64,000 bases of DNA. It comes from Azolla caroliniana. Lineage: Eukaryota; Polypodiophyta. The notes beneath the pieces were generated by a model that was given only the letters and a program-made list of their open reading frames with translations, ran no database searches and was not told where the DNA came from. How positions within the stretch are numbered: position 1 is the stretch's first letter; the number at the start of each line of letters is the position of its first letter. Shown here one piece after another: positions 11,618 to 24,073 of the stretch. The position numbers were made by a program, and so were the translations under genes. The stretch is taken from assembly GCA_043228905.1 (NCBI GenBank), contig JBHGNT010000020.1, positions 6,510,001-6,574,000 of the forward strand. The letters run 5' to 3'.

Positions 11618-13694
11618 CTATTTAGAGCTACTCTATACTATTAATTTCTAGAAACCAAGAACTTCATTAATATGAGAAGGATTTAATGCATTTTAATCAG
11701 AGTCTTAGTATTTTATATCCCATCCAAAATTGGTGAGACAAGAAGTTAAATAATTTAGTACTTTTATTTGTAATGCTATTAGATGCCAGCAAGATATGGC
11801 TCAGAACCCCCAGTAGCTAATGAACTATCAAAGCACAAGAATGATTACCTCATGTTCACATGTAGCCCTTGATGTACAAGTTTGTAAATCCCATATATGA
11901 AGCAAACCATCCATTCCTCCCGTGGCTGCCATAGGAAGGCTGAAACATTAACAAAGCCAAAGTTACCTATTGAACGCCCAAGCTAATTCAAAACTCTTTG
12001 GAGAATACCTATAACTCATACCCAACAAAGCAAAACTTAGCATTTGGGCCTTAAACGTATCATGCATATCCAATTTGATTTATGCATACAATAATTGGAT
12101 GATGCATGTACATTTATATGAAAGGTAAATTTTTAACCGTGGTATGTTCCATCAACCTGCTTGAAAGTCCAACACACTCAATTGATTTTGAATGGCCACT
12201 TAGAGAACCCATAACCTGAAATTTAATCAATTCATTTCCAGCAATCACTGAGAGACTTCAATACCATGAAATATTGTGATTGACTATCCATATTTTTATA
12301 ATATAACATTGCTGATACTTGGAAAAATAGAAGCACCTTTCCTGTGCGGATATTGACAATATGAACACTTGAATCAGTTGAGCCAGAAATGGTTATGGTA
12401 GAATCATTGCTGAAGTCAAGGCACGTTATACCTTCTGTATGAAATGGATATCCTACAATAGAGATTTTCCAAATAAACTAAAAAAGAACAAAATTTATGT
12501 AATCCTTTCATGCATTTTACTTGAGTATTCAGTACATGTGTTCCACAATTGATGATATCTATTAACACCTTGTATAATATGGAGACATTCTCCCGACTTC
12601 GGGTTCCAAACCCTCAGAGCAGCATCTGCAGAACCAGTGCATACAGTTTTCCCTGCGGTATTATAGCCCAGAAACATAATCTTCCATTAATAATTTTCTC
12701 AAACAAACTTTAAGTTTTTCCTGCAGTATTACGGCAAAATGTGAAACATAAAAAGAGTGTGGAGCAAAGAATAATATTCCTCACAAGAATCTTCTGACTT
12801 GCAAGGAGAATGCATACATTACATATCGATAACTCCTTCTCATGCAACATTTAATTACTATCACATAAGACTCACTGACATACATATCTATAAAATCAGA
12901 ATGGTTTCAGTAACTCTATATTTCAATAACAATATACAGTAATTAGCACTTGTACTAGCACAACATCATTAGCTTTCAGAAATTTCCCTCCTAAAATGGT
13001 AGCTTTTATTGAGAATGTATGTACCATCAGGAGTAAAGCCTCCACATGTGACTGAACCATTATGGCCAGCAAAAACAGAGAGACATGCTCCGGTGTCTGC
13101 ATTCCACATCCAACTTGTAAAGTCCTCTGATCCAGCTAATACCACACGTCCTCGAGGATGCCACCTTAGCCACTGGCAAAATAAAGCACAGAAAATATGA
13201 TGTTACTCTCACATTAGAGTTAAAAATTTAAGAAATAGATTATATGCATCATCTCTCACACACTTTTAGCAATACATAGATATATTCTTTGATATCCAGT
13301 AATGCATATAAAGAATGAGAAAATGTTGAAGTAGAATATGATCACAATGAATATGATTCTTCAAATTCTCTAAAAGGTAATTATGCAATCAAAATAAACC
13401 AAAATGAACCCGTTGTGTTTATTCATGAGGATGTTTCTGCCCAAATCCATGGAAGAAGCGATATTTTTCCATAAGCTTATTGTAAAGAATCTAACTCTAG
13501 TAGAGTTGAGTATTCAAAAGTGTAGTGTGTGCGTGCGTGCGGGCGTGCGTGGGGGCGTGTGTGCATGTGTGTGTATGCGTGTGTGTGTGTGTGCGTGTGT
13601 GTGTGTGTGGGTGCGTGTGTGTGTGTGTGTGTGGGTGTGTGTGTGTGTGTGTGTGCATGTGTGCACGCGTGCGTGCGTGCGTGCGTGCGTGCGT

Positions 13695-13743
<49 letters not shown>

Positions 13744-16700
13744 TGAGTGAGTGAGTGTATAAGCAAGAGAAGGAATCAGAGAGAATAATCAGAAAATAAG
13801 AAAACACACAATAGGGGGATGGCAGCTGATGGACTTAAGAGAGCTATATATTAATTAACTAAAGATCACCAACAAAACAGAATGGGCAAAGAGGGTTTTA
13901 TATAAAGTCCTCAACGGACTTCCATATTAAATGTGTTGGTGGAATCTAACCAAGATATCCACTTGAGTACAATTTTGTCATAAGAATATCTAATATTCTT
14001 TGACTACATTAACACTCGACAACTACATGGATTACAATAAAGTGTGCTCGCACACACTCGACAACTAAACGAATTACAATAATGTGTGCTCACACACTTT
14101 TTAACACATCGTCCTTTTCTTCATAAGCACATGTTCACACAAATTGAGCTTGATTCTCAACACGCCCCCTCAAGGTCAATTGTGTGTCCTCTTAAGCTTG
14201 GTTGTCTTGGTGTAGTTGAAGACCCAACTGCAGTTGGTCGAACTACTAGACCGTGGTTTCCCCATTGTTCCTATGTACTCAATCTTGATCTAGCAATGTC
14301 GATCTTGCCGATCCAAAATTTCGAGCTTCAAAAATTCGGGGCTTTGGAAAGTCTTCCTCTTACTTGTCGGGTCAAGTCAGATTACATGTGTCGGCCTTAC
14401 TTTGCCAATGTCGGTCTCACTCTTCCTCTTCTAGAGTTTAGTATTCAGAAGCGTAGTGTGTGTGAGAGAGAGAGAGTAGGTGTATAAGCATGAGAAGGAA
14501 TTACAGAGAATAACTAGAAAAATAAAAAAACACACAGTACGGGGATGATAGCTTATGCAATTAAGAGAGCTATATTAATTATCTAAAGATCATCAACAAA
14601 AAAGAATGGGCAAAGGGAGTTTTATATACAAGTCCCCAAGGGACTTCCATATTAAATGTGTTGGTGGAATCTAACCAAGATATCCACTTGAGTACGATTT
14701 TGTCATAAGAATATCTAATATTCTTTGACTACATTAACACTCGACAACTACACTGATTACAATAAAGTGTGCTCACACACTTTTTCATACATTGTCCTTT
14801 TCTTCATAAGCACATGTTCACACAAGTTGAGCTTGATTCTCAACACGCCCCCTCAGGGTCAATTGTGTGTCCTCTTAAGCTTGGTTTTCTTGGTGTAGTT
14901 AAAGACCCAACTGCAGTTGGTCGGACTACTAGACCGTGGTTTTCGCATTGTTCCTATGTACTCAATCTTGATCTAGCAATGTCGATCTTGCCGATCCAAA
15001 ATTTCGAGCTTCAAAAATTCCGGGCTTTGGAAAGTCTTGTAGAGCAAGTTCAACACATATTGTCGTGAGAGTAGGAACCCTTCTGGAGTTTGAATGACCT
15101 CGATGTCGAGAAAATAATGCAAGTCATTCAGACCCTTCATCTCGAACTTCTCTAAAAGCAGCTTTTTAATCTTTTGTCTCGGTGAGGCTTTCTCCACAGA
15201 TGATAAGGTCATCGACATACAAGATTAAGAACATGGGGCTTTTGGGATTGTTCCGAACATACAATGAGTTATTAGATTTTGACATCCGGAAGCCAATGTT
15301 GTGAAGATATGACGTGATCTTTGAATGCCATGCTCTTGGGGCTTGCTTCAGTCCATAGAGCGGCTTCTTCAATCGGCAAACTGCATGTGGATGTTTGTTT
15401 GATTCGAAGCCAAGTGGTTGCATCATGTAAACTTCCTCCTCGAGCTCACCTTGGAGGAATGCGTTCTTCACATCCATTTGATGCAAGTGCCACCCTTTCG
15501 CTGCTGCGAGTGCAATTTCCGTCCTCACGATGGTCATTACTACCACCGGGGCAAATGTTTCCTCATAGTCTATGCCATGGGTTTGAGCATACCCTTTGAC
15601 GACTAGTCGAGCCTTGAACCGATTGACCGTGCCATCCGTATTATGCTTTATCTTGAACACCCAGCAGCAACCAATTGGTTTTTTCTTGATTTCAGGAGAT
15701 GGGACTAAATCCCAAGTATCGTTGTCAAACAACGCGCGCATCTCCTCCCTCATTGCCTCGATCCACCAGGGATCTTGGGCAGCTTCTTTGTAAGTCTCGG
15801 GTTCTTGGTCTGTTGTGACCTTCATCATGAATGCATAGTGGTGGGCCATGTACTCATTGTACATACCCGAACCTAAGTATCGGGCTCTTTTGTCTGTTTG
15901 ATTGACAGAGTTTTCCTTTGGTCACTTCTGGGGCTTTCTTCATTTCATACTTGTTGTCGACCGATCGGGGTGAGTGATCTGAGTCTTCACTAAATGCCAT
16001 GTCCTTGGCCTCTTGCTCAGGCATCTTGCCTTTTGTTTTCTTTCTACGGGTGTAGCACCAAGGTGACAACACACCAGAGGTTTCTTCATGCTGTGCAAAA
16101 CTCTGATTGTTGGATGACACCTCAAGTCCAGTCAGCTGGAGTGTGGGCAGACTCTCTGCTGGTTCTCCACCCATAATGATCGTTAGCATCTCTTCTTCTT
16201 CACTCTGAGAATCTGCTCCAGATCTGCTTGTTTCTAGCATAGTTGGGGTCACTAATGTTGGGCCATACCATGATGTCACCTCATCAAATACCACATCTCG
16301 GCTTACTCGTGACTGTCGAGTGATGGGGTTAAAACACTTATAACCCTTTTGCTCAAGTGAGTAACCGACGAGGATCATCTTCTCCGATTTTGGGTCAAGC
16401 TTTCTCCGCTTCTCATCGGGGACATGCACAAATGCAATGCTGCCAAAAACCTTCAAGTGCGAAAGGTCTGGCTTTGTCCCAAAATACTGCTCGTGAGGGG
16501 TAATGTCATGGACACCCTCGGTCATGCACCTATTGATGAGATACACAGCCGTAACAGATGCCTCTGCCCAATAGATATTGGGCATGTTCTTCTCCTGCAG
16601 CATGGCACGGGCCATCTCAAGAATTGTGCAATTCTTCCGCTCAGCAACACCGTTTTGCTGTTGTGTACCGGCAAGAGAATTCCCGGCAAATTCCCTTCTC

Positions 16701-19700
16701 TTCTAGAAAGGCCTTGAACTCAATTGAGAAGCATTCTTGGCCACCATCAGACCATAAGCATCGAATCTTGCAATTAGACTCATTTTCCACGTGATTCTTT
16801 AACATGAGAAAGTGGGAGAAGACCTCACTTTTTTACTTCATCGGGCATATCCAAGTATGCCGCGAATAGTCATCAATGAAGGTAACGAAGTACCTACACC
16901 CACCAATTGTCGCGGTTTAAGCTGGGCCCCATACATCTGAGTGGATGACGTCCAGCAAGCCTTTACTCACATTTCTTTCGCTTAGGAATGGATGCCTATG
17001 TTGCTTGCCTAGCTGGCACACCTCACATACATTATCAGGATGTTTTGAAGTAAATCGTGGCAATCCATGCACAGCCCCTTTTGTTTGCATTGATCGGAGT
17101 TTACCTCTTTTGTGCCACAACTCAATATCAGACTCAGCCTTGAGTCCCTTTGCATACATTGTTGTGTTCACCTCAGTCGCATCAAGAATAAACATGCGAC
17201 CTTCTCTTCTTGCATGCACAATAAGTTGGCCCTTATCCTCGATGAAGCAACCTTCCTGGTTGAATCGCACTTGCAGTCCTTGTTCGACAATTTGGCCAAC
17301 CGAGAGCAAATTCTTTGTGATTGTCGGGACATGCAATACATCCTTCATGTAGCCCTTGTTGTCGTGATTGTTAAGGGCCACATCTCCAATGTGCTCAATC
17401 ATGTGTGTGGAGTCATCACCGGTCTCCACCACGCTGGGTCTCTCGGGTTCCCTCAAATTCATGAACCATTCTTGATGACTTGTCATGTGATTTGAGGCAC
17501 CTGAGTCCACGAACCAGACATCATCAGGTTGGGAAATATTTGTTATCATGCTATTCGCCCGGTGTCGCATAACAAACATCGGCCCTTTGTTTTCTAGGTC
17601 AGCCATCACAGCATAGTTTGTTTGCTGCCAGGGTGAGGCAGCTGAGTCATTCTTCTTCTTCCGACACTCAGCTTCAAAGTGGCCAGGCTTTCCACAATAC
17701 CAGCACTCAGTTTGCTGGTTCTGCCTGGTTGATGCAAATTGGTGGAAGCTCCCCTTTTTGCCGGAACTCCCTCGCCTGTTTCGACCTTCTTGCTGCCTTG
17801 AATTCTGTTGTGGACATCATCCACCTCCTCCTCGGCCATTCCTCCCCCGATTTCCACGACCATGACCGTGACCTTGACCGAGATCATCATTGTGTATATA
17901 GCATCTGCCCATCAGATGCCATGCTTTTCGACCGTGTATGGTTCTCCTCAACCATTAGCATGGATTGCAAGTTTAAAAAGCTTGGGGGGTTCTCCCTTGT
18001 TGTTATGGCAGTTCGAAATGAGCCATATTTTTGTGCGAGGTCGCCAAGGCAGATATGCACCATCTCGTCATCATCAACTGCGACATTGATGGAGCCAAGT
18101 GAATCGCATAAGTCTTTGATCCGGAGGGTATAGTCCGTCACGGACATATCCCATTGCCGAATATTGTTCAACTCCTGCCGGAGTTGAAGTTTTCTTACTA
18201 TGGTTGAAGCCGCAAAAATCTTCTTCAAGTTTTTCCACGCTTCTGTTGGGGCTTTTGCATCACGAATATAGCTTAACATGTGATCTTGCACACATGTTGC
18301 CAAACAATACATCACCCTATTGGCGCCTTGCTGCCATGTGGGGTAGTTGGGATTTATAATATCGGGGGCTGTTTCTTGAGCTCCCTCGATATAACTCCAA
18401 TACCCTTGCCCAACTAAGTACTGTTGCATCTTATATTCCCAAGATGCGTAGTTGTGCCTGTCCAACTTCTCTGTTGGAAGTGCGCTACCCATTTGTGCGT
18501 TCATCTCTCTGATTTAGCGTGATTCGTATGCTCCTGTTAACGTGAGCCTCTTGCCGTGCAACACTACAGCGACGATAGCTGGTTTGAAACAGCGTCTCTA
18601 GCAGCTACACAGTTTCAATGGTAGAGCGCAGTGAAGGATCTCTAACCCTCACGCTCTGATACCATGTAAAGAATCTAACTCTAGTAGAGTTTAGTATTCA
18701 GAAGCATAGTGTGTGTGTGTGTGAGAGAGAGAGAGAGTGAGTGTATAAGCAAGAGAAGGAATTACAGAGAATAACCACAAATATGACATGGTTCCAATAT
18801 GTATGGCTTAACTTTCCTACAATATTTCACTCCATTGAATGATTTCCAGTCATATGGGAAGTTAGCGTTTTTAGTCGGGATTTTCTAGACATACAAAGTT
18901 AAAAATTAGACATACGAATAATTGAATTCGCGTAACCATCACATCACGAGAGAGTGATACAAATACTAACTTAGAATAATATATAATAAATAATGAGATG
19001 ACAATTTATTGCTGTGGAATGACAGTCATGTTCCATATTCAAATTCCATACTGTTAATTCTTCTCTTCTTAGCATATGGTGATTCACAGCTGAAAATGTA
19101 ATGATAAAAACTACCTCAACCGCTTCACTTGGACCTTCTAGCTTGTTCTTTAGCACACCTGATGAAATATCCCAGATGTTGACTATGCCATCCAAGCCCC
19201 CAGAAGCAAGCAATAACCCATCATAACTAAATCCCAAGGATCCAACAGAATCTGAATGATCTGCAAACAGGAAGGAAAAACATTGCCAAAATGATAATTA
19301 ATCAATTTTGCTGAGTATTCATTTAAAAAAGGACATTGAGAACATTAATTAAAAAAGGAATTGAGAACATTATTTAAAGATTAAAATATCGACAAAATTA
19401 TCTAAGAATAGCAAAAACTCTGAGAGACTGCTATTATTTCCAATATTTCCTTGAATGCCCTGAGTTTTTGTTAATGTCCAACATAACCTTAGTCAACCCC
19501 AAAAGAGAGAAAAATGAGATGAGTTGACAATATATTCACTCATGTAGCACATATGATTGAGAAAAAGGGATTAATTGAGCAAATGATTGCTCAAATAGCA
19601 CATATAGTTACTGTTTCAGAGTTGAACATGGGCATCTGAGTGAATAAAGAAAAACTCTGGGTTATTTCAGAATTTTTTAACGTAACTCTACAGATCCTAC

Positions 19701-20925
19701 TTGTCAGTTCAAGAGGAGGCACGTTGTCCCTTATCCTCCATATGTAGGCTTTATCATCACCACCACCAGTCGCAACTAGATCAGAATCTACTGGGCTGCA
19801 TGCCACTGCATAGACAGAATCTGTATACATAGAAACAAACACCCAATCATTTGGTTATTAGAACGGTGTAGAAGCTAGGCCATGTTCAGATCCATATATT
19901 CATCAAAATCTTGTGCAACCAATGAATATTTAAGTTCAAAAACTTGAATATTCCATTATATTTTACTTTGGCATGTACATACTGCAACGTAGAGACTAGT
20001 AAGAGTGCACATCTCCTTTCTACCTCTTCAGGATTACCTGAATGGCCAGTAAAGATGTGAATTGAATCATCTGCCTCTGCATCACCATTTCCTAAGAAGT
20101 AAAATATCTACCATCAACTATCATTTTTTAATCATGAGTAAATATCTACCATCAACTATCATTTTTTAATCATGAGTAAATATCTACCATCAACTATCAT
20201 TTTTTAATTTATTAGATATAACAGGTGATAGACTTTTCGAAAAGGAGATTGAATTACTTTCTATGAGTCTAAACCTTATTGACATCCAATTCTGATCATG
20301 TTTTTATTTTATTTCCCAACAAAAATACAAATAAAACTATACATATACTACATAGTATGGAACGAGATTATATAATAGAAATACAGATTATAGTTGCATG
20401 TATAATTACTTTACGTAGTCTAAACAAATCTAAAACCTTTAAATAAAACAAAAAGTAAAATATATAAATCAACATAAATGAAACCTGAAGGAAACTATTA
20501 AAACAACAATAGTTTCTCCCAAACATACAAAGAGGTAGCAAAATTTTGGCAAACAAAACGTAGGGCAAAATGAAGAGTATGCTGCAAACTTTGCTTAAGC
20601 TTCACCTGTATCTTCTTCATTGTCATCCTCATCATCGTCATTGCTGTCTTCATCTATTTCTGGAAGATCTGCAGTGTGCAAGGTAAAGTAAGAAGATATT
20701 TTCGATGTAATTTGAATAATAAAATCAGAAAGACGAGATGAAACCTTCGTCGTCCATCATGATCTCTTGCTCTACATCTTCTTCATTGAGATAGACAGCA
20801 TCATCATCCTCGTCCTCATGCTCAATATTAGCGGGCTGAAAAAGAGATCACATAATCATACAAATTTTCAACATAGAGAGATATATAGAAAAAGAGAGCT
20901 TCACCTGAGGGCGATCAGCACCCAT
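11130..20925 (-). CDS. AAMP-like WD40-repeat protein, 13 coding exons
   Basis: CDS is complement join of 20905-20925, 20745-20835, 20606-20668, 20038-20091, 19701-19820, 19115-19260, 13025-13172, 12569-12652, 12337-12452, 12157-12215, 11849-11939, 11284-11438, 11130-11190. All introns are GT-AG and phases agree; the sum is 1209 nt = 402 residues plus TAA. The N-terminus (MGADRPQ) is followed by an Asp/Glu-rich stretch to about residue 60. Eight WD repeats follow, with WD-type ends such as [31 protein letters not shown] and IRVWDS, ending in [13 protein letters not shown]. Acidic N-terminus, length and repeat order match angio-associated migratory cell protein (AAMP) and its plant homologues. 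Yeast Sqt1, a related protein, is a ribosomal-protein chaperone. The intron at 13173-19114 (5942 bp) holds Copia-2 in the sense orientation. No coding exon is damaged. Confidence 0.9.
11537..11611. repeat. (CT)n(AT)n microsatellite in an AAMP intron
   Basis: About 44 bp of CT repeats run directly into about 30 bp of AT repeats, within the intron between coding exons 11 and 12. Confidence 0.95.
13481..14162 (-). repeat. Copia-2 LTR, copy A
   Basis: Starts TGTAAAGAATCTAACTC and ends GATTCTCAACA on the + strand. A polypurine tract (complement of CGCCCCCTCAAGG) lies at 14163-14175, which fixes it as the 3' LTR of a minus-strand element. It includes the long TG/GCGTG microsatellite. Confidence 0.85.
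13520..13755. repeat. TG/GCGTG microsatellite inside Copia-2 LTR A
   Basis: About 235 bp of (TG)n with interspersed GCGTGC and ending (GAGT)n. The other two LTR copies have only short GT/GA runs at this point, so this copy has expanded. Confidence 0.95.
14431..14845 (-). repeat. Copia-2 LTR, partial copy B
   Basis: It matches copy A from GAGTTTAGTATTCAGAAG onward but lacks the terminal 20 or so bases (TGTAAAGAATCTAACTC...). It is followed by a second copy of the polypurine tract and the 3' internal sequence. Confidence 0.8.
15049..17609 (-). pseudogene. Copia-2 pol remnant (protease, integrase, RT)
   Basis: Reading leftwards: protease [11 protein letters not shown] (about 17510); GAG-pre-integrase zinc parts with [10 protein letters not shown]; integrase C-terminal part with FYWAEA-like IYWAEAS and [12 protein letters not shown] (15854-16615); RT with [35 protein letters not shown] and [11 protein letters not shown] (15166-15864). 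Frame breaks occur near 16900, 15860 and 15170. The pol terminates in an unrelated junction near 15030 before RNase H. It is non-functional. Confidence 0.88.
17606..18504 (-). pseudogene. Copia-2 gag remnant
   Basis: ATG at 18504. The first 205 residues form an open UBN2-type gag ([32 protein letters not shown]), ending in a stop after MLYTQ at 17887. An RG-rich stretch and a CCHC knuckle ([14 protein letters not shown]) follow in a different frame, 17640-17880. It is clearly homologous to the gag of Copia-5 and Copia-4. Confidence 0.85.
18653..18664 (-). other. Copia-2 primer-binding site
   Basis: GCTCTGATACCA on the + strand, i.e. TGGTATCAGAGC on the element strand, is a perfect tRNA-iMet site adjoining the 5' LTR. 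Confidence 0.93.
18665..18775 (-). repeat. Copia-2 5' LTR, truncated
   Basis: It matches LTR A/B from TGTAAAGAATCTAACTC through AGAGAATAAC, then changes abruptly to AAMP intron sequence. About 570 bp of the LTR are missing. Confidence 0.85.
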
Positions 20926-20988
20926 GTTGGAAACTTTAAAGAAACCACTGTTCTTGTTATATGAAACTAGCAGTTGTCCCACAATTAG
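20926..20988 (-). other. Putative AAMP 5' UTR next to the start codon
   Basis: On the minus strand a TATATTGCAG acceptor ends at 20989, followed by 63 nt to the ATG at 20925. With the donor at 24288 this would make a 5'-UTR intron of about 3.3 kb. This is inferred from splice-site shape only. Confidence 0.35.
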
Positions 20989-21033
20989 CTGCAATATACT
21001 AAAACTCCCCATGGGAATGCCAAAGGAACACTC

Positions 21034-21051
21034 TTATTAGTAACTATGCAG

Positions 21052-21110
<59 letters not shown>

Positions 21111-21127
21111 AGTAACTATGCAGATTC
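21034..21127. repeat. (CT)n microsatellite between direct copies of a 22-bp sequence
   Basis: The sequence TTATTAGTAACTATGCAGATTC occurs immediately before and again immediately after a (CT)n run of about 50 bp (21055-21105). The second copy leads into LINE-1 sequence. Confidence 0.85.
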
Positions 21128-21128
21128 T

Positions 21129-23512
21129 AGCCTTGGAAAGCGCGCATGGATTTGTGATATATAATGGCTTGTCACAATGGCCTGGATCAGATGCTTTGAC
21201 ATGTTGGAACCCAAAAGGGGGTGCAAGCACAGTCGATTATCTAATGGGATCTCCATCTCTTATACCTGAAATAAAAGTGTTCACTATATCAGGAAGACCT
21301 ATTGACTTGGCAGCTGATCATGCATATCTACGCTTTAAGGTAAAGGATGGATGCACAAAGAATGTATATGCTAAGGAGAGTGGGCTGGCTAAGTATCTAT
21401 TCACTCGCGAGACAATTGATGTGTATAGTTGCGGTGTATACAATGGCATGCTAGATTTGGATCCTTTTGCACCCCTTGAAGAACTTACCCAAGGTTCATC
21501 CAAATCATTGCATAAAGCAGCCACAAATGCCTTCCCTCACACAGCAGCCAATCCCCCCAAACTCGGTAGAGTAATACAAAATAGTTGGTATGATGAGGAA
21601 TGCCGTGATACAAGGAGATGCTTGTGTGATGTAACTCGGAGCATTTATACACAAAACCAAGCGAGGGCAACCTTCCAACGCCTCATGAGGAAGAAGAAGA
21701 GATTGTATTTGGCTAAATTTGAAGATCATTTGTATCGCTTGTTTCTAGGACGAGAGTAAAAGAGCATGGAAAATGTTTAATGAGAGGCAACCCACCACAC
21801 AACTGACCTCACCTCAGGTGTGGCATGAATATGCAAAGGTTCTATATGATATCCCGGGGCAACCTCCTCTTCCCCACCCGAATGCCTCACGCCCACATGA
21901 ATCAACCTTCTTTACACCACAAAATGTAAGAAATGCCATTGATCAGCTACAATTTGGGAAGGCCCAAGATCATGATGGATTGGTGGGTGAGCACTTTATC
22001 TATGCCCGTGACACCTCACTCCCATTGCTAGCACACATCTTTAATAGAGCCATGTGTGAAGGTTTCCCTACTAGATGGACTCAACATACCATTGTGCCAA
22101 TCCTCAAGAGTGGAAACCCCATGATGCCAAGCAACTATAGGACAATCATGATTGGCCATTACTTGGCTAAACTATATGGCTCGATTCTAGAATCAGAATT
22201 GAGTATATGGGCAGAGCAAAATGGTTGCCATTCAATTGGACAAGCAGGCTTTTGAAAGGGGTTCACAACTTTGGATCACATATTCACCCTCCGGGCCCTT
22301 ATTGAGGAGGGCAAAGCCCACAATAAGAGGATTTATTGCTGCTTTGTGGATTTCCGAAAAGCCTTTGACACTGTGCCACGTGCTCGGCTAGAAGCCCTTG
22401 GTATTCCTACATATATGCAATGGGTAATCTAGGCACTCTATGAATCCGTGTCAGTAAAAGTCCAATCTTCCAAGGGCTTGTCAGAGGCGGTGGCTAGCAC
22501 AATTGGAGTGAAGCAAGGATGCCCACTATCCCCCACTCTCTTCGGTCTCTATATAGATGAGGTATCACATTACATAGAGAGATTCGGGGGTTCCGGAGCA
22601 CGCCTAGCAGGTATAGCTATACAAATATTACTATATGTTGATGACATTGTGCTGATTTTTTACTCTCCGGAGGGACTACAAAGACATCTAAATGCCTTAA
22701 AACTATTTTGTACGGACTGTCCCCATCTAAATATGACCAAAGCGGAAAACAACAAAGTGATCCGAACTGATATTATTAACTTGGAAAACAAGATAACATG
22801 GATCAGCCCCAAATTACCACTTGGTACAAAGATGGCCCACTATAAGACACACTTCTTATATACATCGGAGGATGGATTCGTTATCAGGCCACCTTATATG
22901 GATATACATCTATCCTATGTGTTGCGTAGTGTGATAGGCCAGCTGCGAACTTCATCACATCAGCTACAAATTGAGGTAGGCAGATATACACGACTACCTC
23001 TAGAAGAGAGAATTTGCCAATTGTGTCATCAAGGAGTGGAATCTGAGGAACACTATGTTTGTCATTGTAGTGTCTTTTATGAAATCAAAGAGAGATACCA
23101 TTGCCTCTTTAAACAAGGCTTTGGCCCACTACGCAAGGTAATGGAATATGAGGACCAATGATGCCTAGGACTTTTCTTGCTAGAGCTGAAGAGACATCGG
23201 GAAAAGTTGTTGAAGAATAAAGCCACACAAGCTCATCCACAAAGAACAATCACAACTTTCTTTAGCCCCATCAATCCTACTAATGCTACAAGTCTATCAC
23301 GGGATACACAAATGGGCCCCAGACCAGGACATAACAAAGGGGTTACAATTGATCGGGCAATAGCAATTTGCCGTGCACGTAGGCCCCAACCCCATGGACC
23401 ACAACCTCGAAACCCTTGTCATCGACTGATAAAAGCCATTATCTCCTGCCATCGTAGGTGCTTCCCTCGCTTCGGAGACATATCCACAAAGAACAATCAC
23501 AACTTTCTTTAG
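21129..23512 (+). pseudogene. LINE-1 ORF2 remnant (EN, RT, zinc motif)
   Basis: EN C-terminal part: STVDYLMGSP and AADHAYLRF. RT: YRTIMIGHYLAKLYG, CCFVDFRKAFDTVP, IGVKQGCPLSPTLFGLYIDE and LLYVDDIVLIF. C-terminal zinc motif: CQLCHQGVESEEHYVCHC. Stops occur at 21757, 22253, about 22430 and 23159. The sequence after 23160 continues as LELKRHREK and TITTFFSP. In an active LINE this protein nicks target DNA and reverse-transcribes its own RNA there. Confidence 0.87.
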
Positions 23513-24073
23513 CCCCATCACTCCTACTAATGCTACAAGTCTATCACGGGATACACAAATGGGCCCCAGACCAAGACATAACAAAGGGGTTACACAATTG
23601 ATCGGGCAATAGCAATTTGCCGTGCACGTAGGCCCCAGCCCCATGGACCACGACCTCGAAACCCTCGTCATCGACAGATAAAAGCCATTATCTCCTGCCA
23701 TCGTAGGTGCTTCCCTCGCTTCGGAGACATTTCCATTCTTCAATATATTTGCTTGTATATATGTACATACACACATGGATATATATTTAAACTTCCTAAG
23801 CTGCCCTATCACAATAAGGAGTGTATGAGATAGATGTATATCCACATCAAGAACTTGAAGAAAGACAACAATACAACCACATCAACTCATCAACAAAGTA
23901 CCACAACTTTCTTTAATTCTATCACACCTACAGCAATTCAATTGAGGGCTACACAATGAGGTCTTTATTAGGACACTAGAATGGAGTTACTATAGATTTG
24001 GCAATTGCACCGTTGTGCAACGAGGTCTTAATTATGACACTGGAATGGAGTTACTATAGATTTGGCAATTGCG
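23236..24073 (+). repeat. LINE-1 3'-terminal repeats with a short inverted LINE piece
   Basis: A 247-bp unit starts with CCACAAAGAACAATCACAAC near 23238 and recurs near 23485. Diverged third and fourth copies are suggested by CACAACTTTCTTTAATTC near 23900 and by a 64-bp tandem pair GAGGTCTT...GGCAATTGC (23958 and 24022). Between them, at about 23770-23845, a short minus-strand piece (MDIHLSHTLLIVIGQL) matches LINE-1 itself near 22891, so it is inverted. Confidence 0.75.

Larger units (their letters stand above)
13481..18775 (-). mobile_element. Copia-2: rearranged Copia element in the large AAMP intron
   Basis: Minus-strand Copia with primer-binding site at 18653-18664 next to a truncated 5' LTR (18665-18775), and gag, protease, integrase and RT read leftwards. 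RT breaks off near 15030-15050, so RNase H is missing. On the left are a full-length LTR (13481-14162), 3'-terminal internal sequence, a second partial LTR (14431-14845) and again internal 3' sequence. The 5' LTR keeps only about 110 bp of roughly 680. No target duplication can be recognised, as expected for a truncated end. It lies in the same orientation as the gene. Confidence 0.88.
21128..24073 (+). mobile_element. LINE-1: 5'-truncated and internally deleted LINE, with a degenerate 3' repeat array
   Basis: The element begins within the endonuclease domain (VIYNGLSQWPGSDALTC), matching the EN of LINE-2 (VIYNGLAKWPGSEELTC). It runs through RT and a C-terminal zinc motif to about 23512, then a repeated 3' tail. 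Between about 22735 and 22745 the RT joins directly to a region that lies some 250 residues further on in LINE-2, an internal deletion. It lies about 200 bp upstream of the AAMP start codon, in the opposite orientation to that gene. Confidence 0.85.

Noticed and set aside
13404-13807. Overlapping Val/Cys- and His/Thr-rich open frames on both strands
   Set aside because: They are translations of the TG/GCGTG microsatellite in a Copia-2 LTR.
18971-19842. Two separate short WD40 genes (and another at 12495-12677)
   Set aside because: Splice sites and phases join them to one 13-exon AAMP gene.
23297-23845. 182-residue minus-strand frame
   Set aside because: It runs through the LINE-1 tail repeats; only its first 20 or so residues match a LINE, as an inverted fragment.
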